This document shows, piece by piece, positions 52,818-62,466 of a stretch of DNA of 64,000 nucleotides. The position numbers and the translations under genes are program-made. Positions within the stretch are counted from its first letter, which is position 1. Every line of letters begins with the position of its first letter. This DNA is from Pomphorhynchus laevis (Eukaryota; Acanthocephala; Palaeacanthocephala; Echinorhynchida; Pomphorhynchidae), in assembly GCA_012934845.2 (NCBI GenBank), contig WNNJ02001507.1:1-64000 (forward strand). The letters run 5' to 3'. Below the pieces are notes generated by a model. The model was not told the DNA's origin, ran no database searches, and was given only the letters and a program-made list of their open reading frames with translations.

Positions 52818-55800
52818 TGAATGATTTTTTTATTTATTTTTCTTGTATTAATTTGTTTTTTATGAGCGGTCAAAACAGCCTTATGACTGTAACCTGTTGT
52901 AGTAATAATAAAAGCGGCATGCTATAGATTGTATATTAATCGTATAACTAATATTCTTAACTCAATGGAGAGTTTGGTTAAGTATACTTCTGATAAAGGG
53001 TCAACAACTTGGATCGCTTCGAGACCACTGCAAGAACTTAGATTAAATTTAACAAAACAAGAGTTTCATGACGCCTTAGCTGTACGCTATAAAAAATTGG
53101 TTTTCAAATGGGTTATTATCGAAATGCATCTGGGAGTATTTTACGGTGAGTCATTCACTTGCTTGCCAGACTAAAGGCATACCGTCAATTCGACACAATA
53201 TGATTAGATGTTGCATGCAATGGCCATTTTGGGAATAGCGGTGCGGTTCCTTGTAGACATTTGTACATTTAGTCACTTGGCACCGTATTACCCAAGATAT
53301 ACAGAGTCGGACACTTTTCGCTATTACGAATCCCGACAAATTTAAAAGTACGGTGAACGAATTGCGGTACTTGAACGAGCAACATTTACTCCATTCGTGA
53401 TATCCGCGACAGGTGAATTAAGCTCATCTGCACAGCTTATATTAAGACGAATTGCAAAAATACAATCACAAAAAACGTGACATTCCTTATAATGACTGCA
53501 TCCAATTGTTTCGAGCTAAATTTGGGTTCGCTATGGCAAGGGCTTTAAGCTTGGGCATTCGGGGAAGCCATATTTTTTGGCGTTTGATTGCGCACAATCA
53601 ATTGAACAATATGGACGACGAGCAGCAACAAAAGGTCAGCCAGCTCGAGCCGACATAGGGCAAAGATTCTGACTGACAGAAACAATTGTATTTCAATGTT
53701 TAAAAAATATTGTCTTAAAAAATAATAATTATCTATGATAATTTATTTAAATAATAACCCTCTGCCGCCACGGGCGATGAGGAAGGATCAACATCAACAC
53801 TTATTACGATACAACAACGTTTATACGGCAAGCATCTTTTAAATTAATGATACTAATTCATAGGTCGTTAAGCAGCAATAGGGATAGTGCTTTTAAATGA
53901 ATGCAAGTTCGAACATGTATGTGCTGTGGGCACATACGTAAACAGTATTTACAAGTACATGCGGATTCTCGTGTATGTCACATTATCCTATTTGAGCAAA
54001 ACTTCCTATGAAAACCGAAGAGAAAATCTCATTATACATGCTTGCTTTCTTTGACAACCAAACTTCCGAATGTTCGGGAATTCAACGGCACGCTTGAATT
54101 GGATATCACTATCCAGTAAGAGTTGCTTCGAATCCCAATTCGACACACGCGAACGAAACGCCGTCGTATCAATAAAGCGAAACGTTTCTGCAGTATAAAC
54201 GACAAGAGTTGTTCTCTGGTAAGGTAAACTAATTCCGAAAACGGAACCTTGCGGGACAAGCAAAAGAAAAATTTAAGGAAATTCTACTTTAATCTATCAA
54301 TTTGCTACAAAATCCGAATAGACAATTCTTACCAAATAGCCGATAACTCATAGGTAGCCCTTACAATGATAGCATCCGAATTTTTGCATGATATTAGCGA
54401 CGCTCACTCTTTTCGATTACCACAAACTTAAGGTTTACCGCATAGAATCGGCAAATGTTTTGATAAGTGATTACTCGATGTAATCTATTTCTGACAAACA
54501 GTTTTCACTGTTTGTCAGAAAAGTCAGAAAATGACACGGGAAAATATTTCGTTGAGTAAATTATAAAAATTTTATTTAACCATAAACTTGATATTAAGGT
54601 TAAAAAACTATAATAAACCATTATCGTCTGAGGGTCGATACAATAGGCTAGAATTATATGAATGAGTAGAACAGTTCAAAAAAATGGCAATCTCGTATCT
54701 ATTATTCTAAGCTGTTAAGCGATATAGCTACCAAAAGTAGTATCATATATGCATACATTTGATTGCTAATTATGACTGTAAATTTTGTCTAAACTTCACT
54801 GTTTTCAGTCAATAAAATAAATGTTTAAATTTGTATTGATCTTAATTAATATTTCATATTAATATGTACAAAGTCATCATTTATTATTGACATTTGAGTT
54901 ATAGCTGATAAACATACAACTTTATTGATTTTTATAGCGATTAATAAAGCCATCAGTTAAATGTTTTATGTAATGTAATTTTAGATCCCCAAAAGTTGAA
55001 GGAGTATTCATATATATCTAAACCAAATATACAACAAAAACAAACTATACCGCCTTATTCGTACTTACAACCTCAGCATATTCAGCAATATGCGAATAAT
55101 CACCAGCAACAAATTTATCAGCCTCCTTACAGTCCTCAGCAGGGATCTAAGCTTTACACAGTTTCACCACCACCACAAGTAAATACACAACATAATCACA
55201 TAAGCCATCAATTTCAAAATCAGCAAGGTCTGTCGCGGGGTTCAACAAATAACACGGTGTATCAGTACGCTAATGAACAAACTGTTGATCATCAGACTCC
55301 TTATAATTATAATCAAGGTACAAGCACATTATCACAACCAAAATCAAGAATAATACAACACAGCGTCGGTACTAGATCCCAACAAAATACGCATACGTTT
55401 CCCGCCGACTCAACCAATACAGCACGGTATAATTTATCTAAATCTGCCCCTAATGCACATAATCGTGACTCATTGCGTAATGCAGACACAGGAATAAAGC
55501 CGACAGAAACTTCAATGAATTCGGGTATTTACAGACCAGAAAATAAAGATTCAATAGGCACTGCTGCCTTACACCACCAAATATCGTTAAAAGAGTTCCC
55601 CGCTCATATAAGGGATTCACAAAAGTCATTATCAAAATACGCAAGTTATTTTAATCCAGTTCAGCCCAAACACGAAGACAGTTCACAAGCTGGTAACTTG
55701 GGAAGTAATGAAAATGTAGCATCAATACCGACGAATAACATTAAGCCCACTTACGAAAAATTCAATTTATCTGAAAATTCATATGAAAATACTGATAATC

Positions 55801-55949
55801 GAAACATTAAAGAAAACAATAAGTACGAAAGACAGGACAACAACAATCAACTAAATATCGCTTCATCCTACAATGACAACGAACCGTCCGAGAACCTCCA
55901 AAATTACAACATCAATAGTAACAGATCCAAAAGTATTTGTTCATTTTAA
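43596..55949 (+). CDS. Unidentified host gene, three exons proposed
   Basis: Exons are 43596-43830, 43875-43988 and, less surely, 54985-55949. The first two are joined by a 44-bp GT-AG intron, the same size class as the CLASRP introns, and the frame is continuous across it (ECVKKT-D-YFPNVYIPMPEPL). Exon 2 ends in phase 1 (TAT G). The exon at 54985 starts in the matching phase after TGTAATTTTAG, giving HLQYG-D-PQKLKEYSYIS. The roughly 11-kb intron would be filled with transposons. The product would be 437 or more residues, with an N-terminal helical-looking part and a Gln/Asn/Pro-rich C-terminus. I do not recognise the family. Upstream exons and the start codon were not found. Confidence 0.55.
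43875..43988 (+). CDS. Host gene exon b
   Basis: After ACATTTTTAG it reads YFPNVYIPMPEPLYISARDR then KNWKQIFDQYTPSHLQY, ending before GTAATGTAATG. Only the frame in phase with exon a gives this protein-like reading. Confidence 0.7.
44565..45470 (-). mobile_element. I/Jockey-like element, partial copy (inverted)
   Basis: The minus strand carries RT from before motif B to the 3' end: CFIPFVISSLRSHGLPARIV, YPITGVPQGSPLYPILYLAA (motif B), VVYADDTTA (motif C, intact) and KTQVRLWGTWAISGLVFFSR near the C-terminus. The tail at 44565 reads as repeated tttatttatt on the sense strand. It faces away from the fuller copy at 45.5-49.3 kb, and the two are close in sequence. Confidence 0.82.
45577..46757 (+). 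pseudogene. I/Jockey-like ORF1 (gag-like, PRE_C2HC-type zinc knuckles)
   Basis: The 297-codon frame 45577-46470 opens MSKLCVIGGSKDSTIATEIG. It has an RRM-like central part (IQASIKISNLPPILDEKYIE; ITGKNGFPLPIAFASSF-like) and then knuckles CNIYHEWGHWGSGC and CSNCGRAHPAC. A frameshift near 46.37 kb moves the rest (RKCANFKLYCSRHCSSHLNK, then a helical tail) to another frame ending at 46757. It would package element RNA. Confidence 0.72.
46860..47840 (+). pseudogene. I/Jockey-like ORF2, endonuclease and linker
   Basis: Endonuclease pieces: LRLLSGRDADVIVLQETRSI (catalytic Glu), LANVYIRPGE, DMILGDFNDR. After that the sequence jumps to a worn linker (LLRRRFHFDPIRVTFFQADI; EYWSTRYRYQLSKDRTR), so the SDH box is deleted. 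Confidence 0.7.
48120..49250 (+). pseudogene. I/Jockey-like ORF2, reverse transcriptase
   Basis: Pieces: LPKKKSCSCPKDLRLISIQY, VISPGFHRFVKGRSVHSAV, VVAVFLDFFVAFDRISIPF (motif A), VVPQDSPLSPTLYLAASIEL (motif B, GVPQGSP worn to VVPQDSP), RLVVYADDTTAMF (motif C, in a shifted frame at about 48.68 kb) and a C-terminus matching the inverted copy (KTQVRLCGTWAISGLVFFSK). Confidence 0.8.
49600..49915 (+). pseudogene. CR1-like ORF1, C-terminal domain
   Basis: Reads LKGKTTKFFKDLSVEERLLL then NNARDNLTIRRSNGETDLMI and RNFRIVRR-stop-PFVRW, the domain also present at 27.9-28.08 kb and 60.96-61.3 kb. A TGA interrupts the last block. Confidence 0.7.
50000..50965 (+). pseudogene. CR1-like APE endonuclease
   Basis: The frame 50159-50965 covers most of the domain: MGYNLLRTDRDSRKGGGVAL, GIAVCYRSPQ, EYLLVGDFNIPSAGHIGNYV (GDFN box) and LDLVFSKLI. 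The SDH box near 50.66 kb is worn to LRGHCMIL. The part before 50159 has PLTETWLHRDISDDFI with the catalytic Glu. Near-intact over 268 codons, so relatively young. Confidence 0.82.
51340..51805 (+). pseudogene. CR1-like reverse transcriptase, N-terminal half
   Basis: Reads AAGPDDIHPQLKLLAHVLAE, AAWKKSIVVPIYKKGEKGD, RPISLTSVVCKVIERILNRR, NAQHGFRPRRSCLTNLLHAR and IDVIFLDFSRDFDRVPHKML (motif A). It stops abruptly at 51800, where a (TA)n tract begins. Confidence 0.82.
51806..51854. repeat. (TA)n microsatellite, left
   Basis: About 49 bases of uninterrupted TA. It forms the 3' tail of the left SINE copy, read on the minus strand. Confidence 0.9.
51855..52150 (-). mobile_element. tRNA-derived SINE, copy A (minus strand)
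   Basis: Nearly the reverse complement of copy C. On the minus strand it begins gaaatctggtaattctgg, then an A-box-like tagcctagcagtcaagag and a B-box-like agctcgaatctcgg, then a body with cgagcccggggctaccaac, and ends attcgtta plus (TA)n. It lacks about 65 bp present before the (TA)n of copy C. Confidence 0.7.
52231..52405 (-). mobile_element. SINE 3' half, copy B (minus strand)
   Basis: Runs from the cgtatgagatcatgaag end to ggcgcc and is the reverse complement of 52599-52773 in copy C. It stops exactly at the palindrome GGCGCC, where copy C begins a few bases later. Confidence 0.75.
52412..52772 (+). mobile_element. tRNA-derived SINE, copy C (plus strand)
   Basis: A-box-like tagcctagcagtcaag at 52437-52452 and B-box-like agctcgaatctcgg at 52479-52492 are about 40 bases apart, as in RNA polymerase III promoters of tRNA-derived SINEs. 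The body contains cgagcccggggctaccaac and the 3' end is followed by (TA)n. About 360 bp. The tRNA origin is inferred from the boxes only. Confidence 0.7.
52772..52815. repeat. (TA)n microsatellite, right
   Basis: About 44 bases of TA, at the 3' end of the plus-strand SINE copy. Confidence 0.9.
52960..53640 (+). pseudogene. Remnant of a retroelement-type protein with conserved C-terminal domain
   Basis: Plus-strand pieces: MESLVKYTSDKGSTTWIASR then PLQELRLNLTKQEFHDALAV (52962-53090), RYTESDTFRYYESRQ, YGERIAVLERATFTPFVISA (about 53.34-53.42 kb), and KRDIPYNDCIQLFRAKFGFA with MARALSLGIRGSHIFW (to about 53.58 kb). I recognise the pattern SEKGASTWLTSLPL, RYG-x-R-x-x-EVEH-x-FTPLVFSATGG and FALLRSALLCLRGSR from unnamed proteins common in invertebrate genomes, often next to RT. 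It lies just after the tail of the CR1-like element. Confidence 0.6.
53660..54984. other. Stretch without a supported gene (apart from the hairpin)
   Basis: A minus-strand frame at 54006-54263 begins with LVPQGSVFGI, reminiscent of RT motif B, but nothing else supports RT. The rest is AT-rich. Confidence 0.4.
54488..54521. repeat. Perfect 15-bp hairpin
   Basis: TTTCTGACAAACAGT, loop TTTC, ACTGTTTGTCAGAAA. A second partial word, gtcagaaaat, follows at once. No element context is visible. Confidence 0.8.
54985..55949 (+). CDS. Gln/Asn-rich last exon (321 codons)
   Basis: A 965-bp open frame follows an acceptor (ATTTTAG, AG at 54983-54984) and ends in TAA at 55947. It is rich in Q, N, S, Y and P (QQKQTIPPYSYLQPQHIQQY; YQPPYSPQQGSKLYTVSPPP) and ends NINSNRSKSICSF. 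There is no known domain, signal peptide or membrane segment. A frame this long in 35% GC sequence without repeats is unlikely by chance. Reading it as an intronless gene from a TTG is less likely than splicing. Whether it belongs to exons a and b is inferred from phase and strand only. Confidence 0.65.
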
Positions 55950-56567
55950 ATAGCAATTAAAAATATATATATTTAGATGCAAGCAATCTTTGGAAATCTG
56001 CAGCTGAACGTATTCAAAAGGCATACTTTGATTAAAGTACACGATTTCCAAGTTACTCGGTTACGAAAAATATTATTACACTTAAAAACGACTCTACTAA
56101 TTACAAGAAACATCTGCTTCTTAAAATTAGATTTTATTGATAAAATGATAAATGATTTGTTTAAATTCAATATGCGCTGATAACGACAATTATGTAATGT
56201 AAAATAGTACATTCAGTTAAATAGTACAATGAGTAGCTATTTATAATTTTTGATGCAAAACTTATTTCGAATTTTTTTACTAACATTTTTATATAAGAAA
56301 TTTTTATATTGACTTATTCGTATATTTTTAGCTTTTAACTATTTACTATAGAATTAAAATTCAAATAGAAAATTCTTAAAAAAACAAAAAGAAATAAATA
56401 TTTAATTTTACTCTATCAAAAATATAATATATAATTAAGAATTTTAAAACTCCACTAAGTCGATTTACTTAAATTACGTTCTATCATAATTGTATTTTAT
56501 ATATTTTTCCAGAAGTTTTATTTAAATTAAGAAATATTTATTTAAATATTTAAATATTAATATAAAT
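55950..56567. other. 3' flank of the Q/N-rich exon
   Basis: Probably the 3' UTR. A candidate polyadenylation signal AATAAA lies at about 56392 in agaaataaat. Nothing else stands out. Confidence 0.4.
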
Positions 56568-56655
56568 ATTTGGTTTTCTGGCGAAATCCATTCGATAAAA
56601 GCTTAAAATATTGTCTTAAGTTTTCTATCGAATGGATTTCGCCATAAAACCAAAT
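56568..56655. ncRNA. 88-nt hairpin resembling a microRNA precursor or tiny foldback element
   Basis: The left arm 56568-56606 and right arm 56616-56655 pair over about 39 positions with only two mismatches and one bulge; the loop is 9-10 bases (aatattgtc). The central arm word is tggcgaaatccattcgata. Strand is not decidable because the fold is symmetrical. Pairing is more perfect than in typical animal precursors, so a foldback transposon or siRNA source is equally possible. Confidence 0.55.
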
Positions 56656-56757
56656 GTTTATTGTCATTCTAATATGTCAGATTAATATATTATAAATATT
56701 ATAAATTATATTATAAATTATAACAGATTAATATAAATATGAATTAATATTTTTAAT

Positions 56758-56825
56758 CATAAACGTGGAGGGTGTCGAGCCATCGTAGTTTGTGACGTCC
56801 TCTTGCACGTTTCCTTTTGACGTTA
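56758..56825 (-). pseudogene. RTE/Rex-type RT C-terminal fragment
   Basis: The minus strand reads KRARGRHKLRWLDTLHV, the GRPK-x-RW-x-D block found near the C-terminus of RTE and related RTs. Only about 60 bp; the rest is gone. Confidence 0.4.
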
Positions 56826-56829
56826 TGTT

Positions 56830-57965
56830 TATACAATTAAAATAATAGAATTACGGTTACCACAAATGGGCCAATAAGTTATCATTGCGATTTTTAAATT
56901 ATCTTCAATAATTTAAGATGTTCCTGCAATATTTCTTTGCAGTCTAAAGAGGAACTCGCAAGTTGGCTGCTGAAGCAGCTCTTGCAAGAGCAAATAAAAT
57001 TTTACTATTTATATGATTTAAGACTTTTGTATATGGCATATCAATATTTAAATATACAATATTAAAAAATACAATATATTTAAATATAATATTTCAATAA
57101 CAAAATAAGAAATATATTCTTTATATTTAAAATTAAAAATATCAAATTTAATAATGTAATAATGGTCGTCAAATTTGTTATGCGTAAAGAAATCAAATTC
57201 TATAATACTTTAAGCTATTAAAACATTGTTTTATTATAATTTAATATTTTTTAAATTAATTTATTCTTTGTAGTCTAAATAAAATAGATATCTAGAAGAA
57301 TGACTTAATTTTTGTCATCAGGGCGTTTAAAGAGACAGGAAATTATCCATTCTAACATTGTCTTTTGTATTCACCACAATATCTCAAACGTAGGAGACCA
57401 TTAAAGACGTCAACTGTTTCTGTGCATGTATTTGCTAATATGTCATACTGGCGTCATATAGTGACGCGACGGGCCTTGTATAGGTCTCATATAGAGTCAT
57501 TATCATTAACAGTTGGTTGAAGGATTTTTTAAATTTGACAAACACACTAGAAGAAAAATAAAGTTGTTTAGATTCTTTTATCCATGACACTTTTCTTGAT
57601 AGTCGACCTCCAAAGCAGCTTATATACGGATGATACACCAACTTACCAGAATTTTTTATCGTCATTTTAATGACTTCTGATAGTAGAACAAACCATGGAC
57701 AAAGCAACACTCTTGCAGGTCATTGTGTGGAATGAAGATGCATAGAAAATTTAAAGAAATGAATTGAAAAACGATGAGGAAATATGCATGCATCTGAAAG
57801 ATGCTTCAAAGGTATATGAAATATGCTCTACATACTATAGAGAAAATTAATGTATTAATACTCGCTTATTAATATCTGATTATTAATTATTAATTAGCAT
57901 TACTACACTTTATCAAATTAAACTTTTAATTTAAAATATAAAAAAGTAATTTTTAATGACATTTT
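56830..57965. other. AT-rich stretch without a recognised gene
   Basis: Contains one 91-codon minus-strand frame (57435-57710) with no recognisable similarity. Nothing supported. Confidence 0.4.
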
Positions 57966-58056
57966 AATATTTTATTATTATATACAGAGCTTTGACCGAG
58001 AAGGCCGTTTTGCCAGCTCATCGTACATCACAACACATGAAACAAACATATCAATT

Positions 58057-59925
58057 TCAACCAAACCAAGGATAAGAACTTGTAATGTTGCCTTGATCAG
58101 CGTGTCTTATCCAAGTGTCGACCGTGGCTTTGAATTGGTTCAATGATGACGCAGTCATGATGTCGTGAGGCAATGCGTTCCACAACTTTCTCACTCTGCG
58201 TAACAATCGAGATACCATTGTCGACCTTCCAATTTGTCTTGCGCGTAACGCGAGAGAATGAACCCTGCGACTTTGTCGGACATTCAATTTAACACATTCA
58301 CTTGGGTAGCCATCTATCCCCTTTACTATAGACCACATCGCAAACAGATCCAGAACGAGTAGTATGGCTTGCACTGAGATCATGCCTATTGAAGTTAAAC
58401 GATCGCCATAACTCATCATTTTACATCCTCGAACAAGCTTGCTGCCACTACGTAGAATTCTCTCCAAATTCCTCATTTCACCTCTTGTAGAAGGGAATGA
58501 TGCCTGGATAGCATATTCAATATGGGGACGAACAAGCGCATTATATAGCTGAGCAAAACACTGAGGAGATATTGACAAGAAACAAGTTTTAATTAGATAA
58601 ATCATCTTCTTTGCTGAACAGCAACGTCTTTCAGTATACATTCTAGTTTTAAGTGACGATTGCATAAGTATGCCAAGATCACGAACATGATTGGTCGAAA
58701 TGATACTATATGTCCCGACACTATACAAGGAAGACACATTGGACCTGTCGTGACGAATGTGTGAGCACTTAGAAATGTTTAACAATACCCCAGTATTAAC
58801 ACTCCATGTATAAACCCTGTCAATGTCACGCTGTAAGCGGATATGGTCATCTGCAGATATGACCTCACACCAGATTTTGATGTCGTCAGCAAAGGCTAAA
58901 CACGGACAATGGAACTGTGTGAGTAAACTGTTTATGAACTTGTTAAACAATAAAGGTCCTAGTACAGAACCCTGAGGAACTCTTGACGTAATTAAATGTG
59001 GTGAGAATAGGGTACTACCAACTCGTACTCTGAAAGATCTGTTAGATAAAAATCTCTAATCCATCCTATAACTGAGCTATTAATGCCATAGCTGGCCACT
59101 GTTTGAACGAGGAAACTGAGGAACACGATCAAGTGCACGACTAAAATCGAACAGAATAACGTCAACTGCCTTTCCTTGAGACATGGATTCAATCCAGGCC
59201 TCACGGGCAGACAAAAGGTTGGTAAGGCAAGAACGTCATTTTCTGAAGCCATGTTGCATAAAGCTATGCTGACCTGAGATGCTCAAGTGTCTGAATATAT
59301 GTTCGTGGATGATCCTTTTCAGTACCTTACCTAAATGACTTGTAAGACTTATAGCTCGATAGTTGTCTGCTATCCTCGGGTCACCCTTTTTAAATACCGG
59401 CACCACTATTGCACTCTTCCATTCAGACGGTACCTTCATGCTATCCAGAGATGCCTGAAACAAGCTAGTGACCGAAGGAGCCAAATGTTGACTCAACACC
59501 CTGAGTAGATGAGGAGGAATATCATCAGGACCCGAAAAAGATGAAGACGACAAATGTGATAACCTCCAAGCCACATCATCCACATTGAATACAATGGGAG
59601 CACTAATGCATGTAGGAAAACTGACTGACTGAACACTATCTTCTATGGTCGAACTAGTATTATGTAGGTCAAATGCATTAGCAAACTCATTAGCAACGTC
59701 AGAAGGGGAATCAAGCAACTTACCGTTTGATGATAATCTAGTGATTGCACAATAAGTACGCGTACTTTGACGAACATATGACCAAAAGCGTTTGGGCGAG
59801 CTATTTAAAGATTGCACAATTTGGTCCTCATACTCCATACGTTTCTTAATTCTGAGGCGTCTTTTTTCTACACTTGCTGAACAAAGTGTTGCGTCTTTTG
59901 AGAGCGTCACGTAGACTACTGTCAA
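58057..59925 (-). pseudogene. CR1-like reverse transcriptase
   Basis: First frame (59925-59236): KRFWSYVRQSTRTYCAITRL, SFSGPDDIPPHLLRVLSQHL, PSEWKSAIVVPVFKKGDPRI, NYRAISLTSHLGKVLKRIIH, QHGFRK. A shifted piece carries SCLTNLLSAREAWIE and VILFDFSRALDRVP (motif A). The motif B area is worn (LRVLY). Second frame (58950-58057): CLAFADDIKIWC (motif C intact), VRDLGILMQSSLKTRMYTER, ALVRPHIEYAIQASFPSTRG and LWNALPHDIMTASSLNQFKA. Only a few lesions. Confidence 0.86.
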
Positions 59926-60119
59926 ACCACGGAGGCTTCTTATGAGCAGTTTTACGTATTAATCTACGAGGAGCAAAATAATCAGATATACGATACGAAT
60001 TAGTAAATCTCGAATGAAATGCCAACGTTCCTGGCTTCCAACATAACCACACTCAAAGTTCAACAAGGACACACACTGTTGTAACATCTCAACATCAACA
60101 TAAAGCCATGATATCTTCG

Positions 60120-60870
60120 TCAATAAAGGTTCGGCATCCATTGCAAGAATATCTGAACTATAGTCAGCTTAAACACCAAAACACAGTGATCACTTCCTCC
60201 TATTGGAGGATTATGGGATAGGTCACATATCTGACCATCTCTTTGAGAAACTACAAGATCAAGTATAGAACGTACGCTATCAGTGTCAAATCTAGTAGGA
60301 GCAGATACATGCTGAATGAGTAATTGATTACATACCAAGAACTCAAAGAGATTCTTATCCTCACTGAAACAGTTGCCAATAATACTGTTGCCATCTTGAT
60401 CAATCACCAGGGTTAGTAGATTAAAATCACTAACTAAGATGAACGAGTGATCACGCATACTACAAGCTCTAGTTAAAATATGCATCAGCTCAATATCTAA
60501 AATGGCTGATTTGGGTGTTCGATAAAGAACACCCAATGAAACGTGTAGGCTATATATAACAAGATCAACTATTAAGCACTAACAAGTTCCTTCTCTATTT
60601 GAGTATCTTACTATATTGCTCATAACGTTCCTATCCTGAACATAAAGTGCTACTCAACCACCCCTCTTAGGAGGGCATCTATTTGAACGTAATAATTGAT
60701 AACATTGAATAGATACTACGTTATCAAGAATGGCATCGTGTAACCACCTCTCAGAAATAGCCAACACGTCTGTATGCATAGAATGCGTCCAAACTCTAAC
60801 GTCATCAAGATTCGAAATTAAACTACGAATATTAGTGTAGCCAATGATAGAAGCACGTTAAGACGTGCAA
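60120..60870 (-). pseudogene. CR1-like APE endonuclease
   Basis: Pieces: TDVLAISERWLHDAILDNVV (catalytic Glu area), SLGVLYRTPKSAILDIELMH, FILVSDFNLLTLVIDQDGNS (GDFN changed to SDFN) and PIGGSDHCVLVFKL (SDH box intact). The longest frame is 60536-60120. Confidence 0.78.
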
Positions 60871-60898
60871 CCCTGAGAATGCACATCATCATTCAGAA

Positions 60899-61336
60899 TC
60901 AAACAATCGAAGCAAATGAGATCGCCCTCGTTACGAGTGGACGCCAACGCACAAACGGCCTTTTCCGGACAACTCGAAAATCCCGAATAACTAGGTTATC
61001 TTCTCCCTCCAAAATGCGACGATTCAACTCAATCCTAGCTTCCCTCATCGTGCTTATTTCCTCCATCGAATAATCAGGACGGATACGAACTTTATCACCA
61101 CGCAATGTGTTCGAAACAGACATCACGGATCCAGCCTTTTCATTAGTTTCAAATACCACCTTCAACAACCTCGGGAAATCCAACCGCTTACCTAAGCGAT
61201 ATAGACCAAGCACCTTAATTTGTCCGACAAAGTCGCGGCTCTCGCCTGCGCATATCTGAGTTAATACGGAATGTACATGGTCTAAATCCGCGTCCATTCT
61301 TCTCTGCGTGGTGTATGATGATCGAGCCTCAGACAC
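60899..61336 (-). pseudogene. CR1-like ORF1, C-terminal domain
   Basis: 145 codons: DADLDHVHSVLTQICAGESR, IKVLGLYRLGKRLDFPRLLK then VVFETNEKAG, DYSMEEISTMREARIELNRR and NLVIRDFRVVRKRPFVRW. It matches the domains at 27.6-28.08 and 49.6-49.9 kb block by block. It is of the kind that binds nucleic acid in ORF1 proteins; the exact fold is not known to me. Confidence 0.75.
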
Positions 61337-61379
61337 ATTCTGAAAGATTAGGCATCGATTTCACGAGGCGCTACGCGCT

Positions 61380-62291
61380 TTACCCGATTGATTCGCTTTT
61401 TTTTAATTTACCAGTTATAATGTGACTTGAACTAAAATTGTGAGGATTACGAATATGCGATGAACTTTGCTCTTCCCGATCATTGCAACTGTTTGCCATC
61501 AAATCTCCAGACACTTTGCGACCATCAGAAACATCAAGTGCAACCAACTCACGACTTGTCGCCACTACTTGACTTCCAGATGTTTTTGCAGTTGATTGTG
61601 AGTCCGGTTCTATGGAACGCGTGCTATTTGAGAAACTGGCAGTAGAACCATCAATCGATTCGGATTGATCACGCAGTATCTTATTTTGGACTAAACGAGT
61701 ATTTATAGAATAAGAGGGGTGAGCTTTGGTTTTCACGGAGATCGTAGAGCGGCAAGGGTGAATCCCATCACTGAATTCTTTGACACCTGGTAAGGTCAAT
61801 TCTTGGTCTCCGGGGCTATTGCTGGAGATGCTCTTGTGAACCTCTTCGGTCACTGCACCGCGCATGCGTGAGTGCTTACTGCCCTTTGTCCAGATGCGAA
61901 TTGACCTAGCCTGTTCGCTAGTATCTCTCGACCAATTGATAGGTGTACATAAAGTATCTTCTGAGGAAAGGCAGAGTAGTTTCAATGCCAAGTGATTCGA
62001 TTGGTGAGGTTTTGAAGAAGAGGATGATATCAACTTTGTGGTCTGATTTTTGAGATCATTAATTTGTGCTAGGAGTTCATTGATTTGATATGTTTTGCAG
62101 AGCCCACACGTGAAATAGCCACTGTTCACTGCCTGATATTCAATAGGGTGAACAAGAATGCTCCAGCATTGACAATCTTTTTGATCGCAAGCCACCTGTT
62201 TTTAAGAATATTGCACTGTTTGGTCAGGGACACGCTGCTTTCAGCGATAGCTCTTGTTTGCCACCGTTATTTTCGTCATTGTCGGCTTCAT
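61380..62291 (-). pseudogene. CR1-like ORF1, N-terminal part with PHD finger
   Basis: The likely ATG is at 62291 (MKPTMTKITVANKSYR), followed by two in-frame stops before the long open frame from 62195 (ACDQKDCQCWSILVHPIEYQ). PHD cysteines and Trp: CDQKDCQCW and YFTCGLCKTYQ. A helix follows (INELLAQINDLKNQTTKLI), then a polar Ser/Thr-rich linker. A stop at 61380 separates it from the C-terminal domain. Confidence 0.78.
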
Positions 62292-62466
62292 TATGGATGT
62301 CCAATGATTATGTACTTTATGTTTCGTACTTCTCGTCCTAATGTAACTCGTACGCGAAAGTTGGTGTAAAGTAGGTTTGATTAATTGTAAGATAATCCCG
62401 TAACTAGTCAAGCAATTCTATCGTATTATGGAATAGCCGTCAAAACTGTCAAGTTTCACAGCAGTA

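Larger units (their letters stand above)
49560..52912 (+). mobile_element. CR1-like element, 5'-truncated, with SINE-containing interruption
   Basis: Contains the ORF1 C-terminal domain (49.6-49.91 kb), APE endonuclease (50.0-50.7 kb), RT to motif A (51.35-51.8 kb), then a (TA)n and SINE block (51806-52815), then the 3' UTR with tail agtaataataaaa (52901-52913). The RT part from motif B to the C-terminus is missing. Confidence 0.8.

Noticed and set aside
54006-54263. Minus-strand frame starting LVPQGSVFGI, like RT motif B
   Set aside because: No motif A or C, no thumb region and no family wording elsewhere in the frame; the match is five or six residues long and can be chance.
57435-57710. 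91-codon minus-strand frame
   Set aside because: No similarity, no splice context and composition like the AT-rich surroundings.
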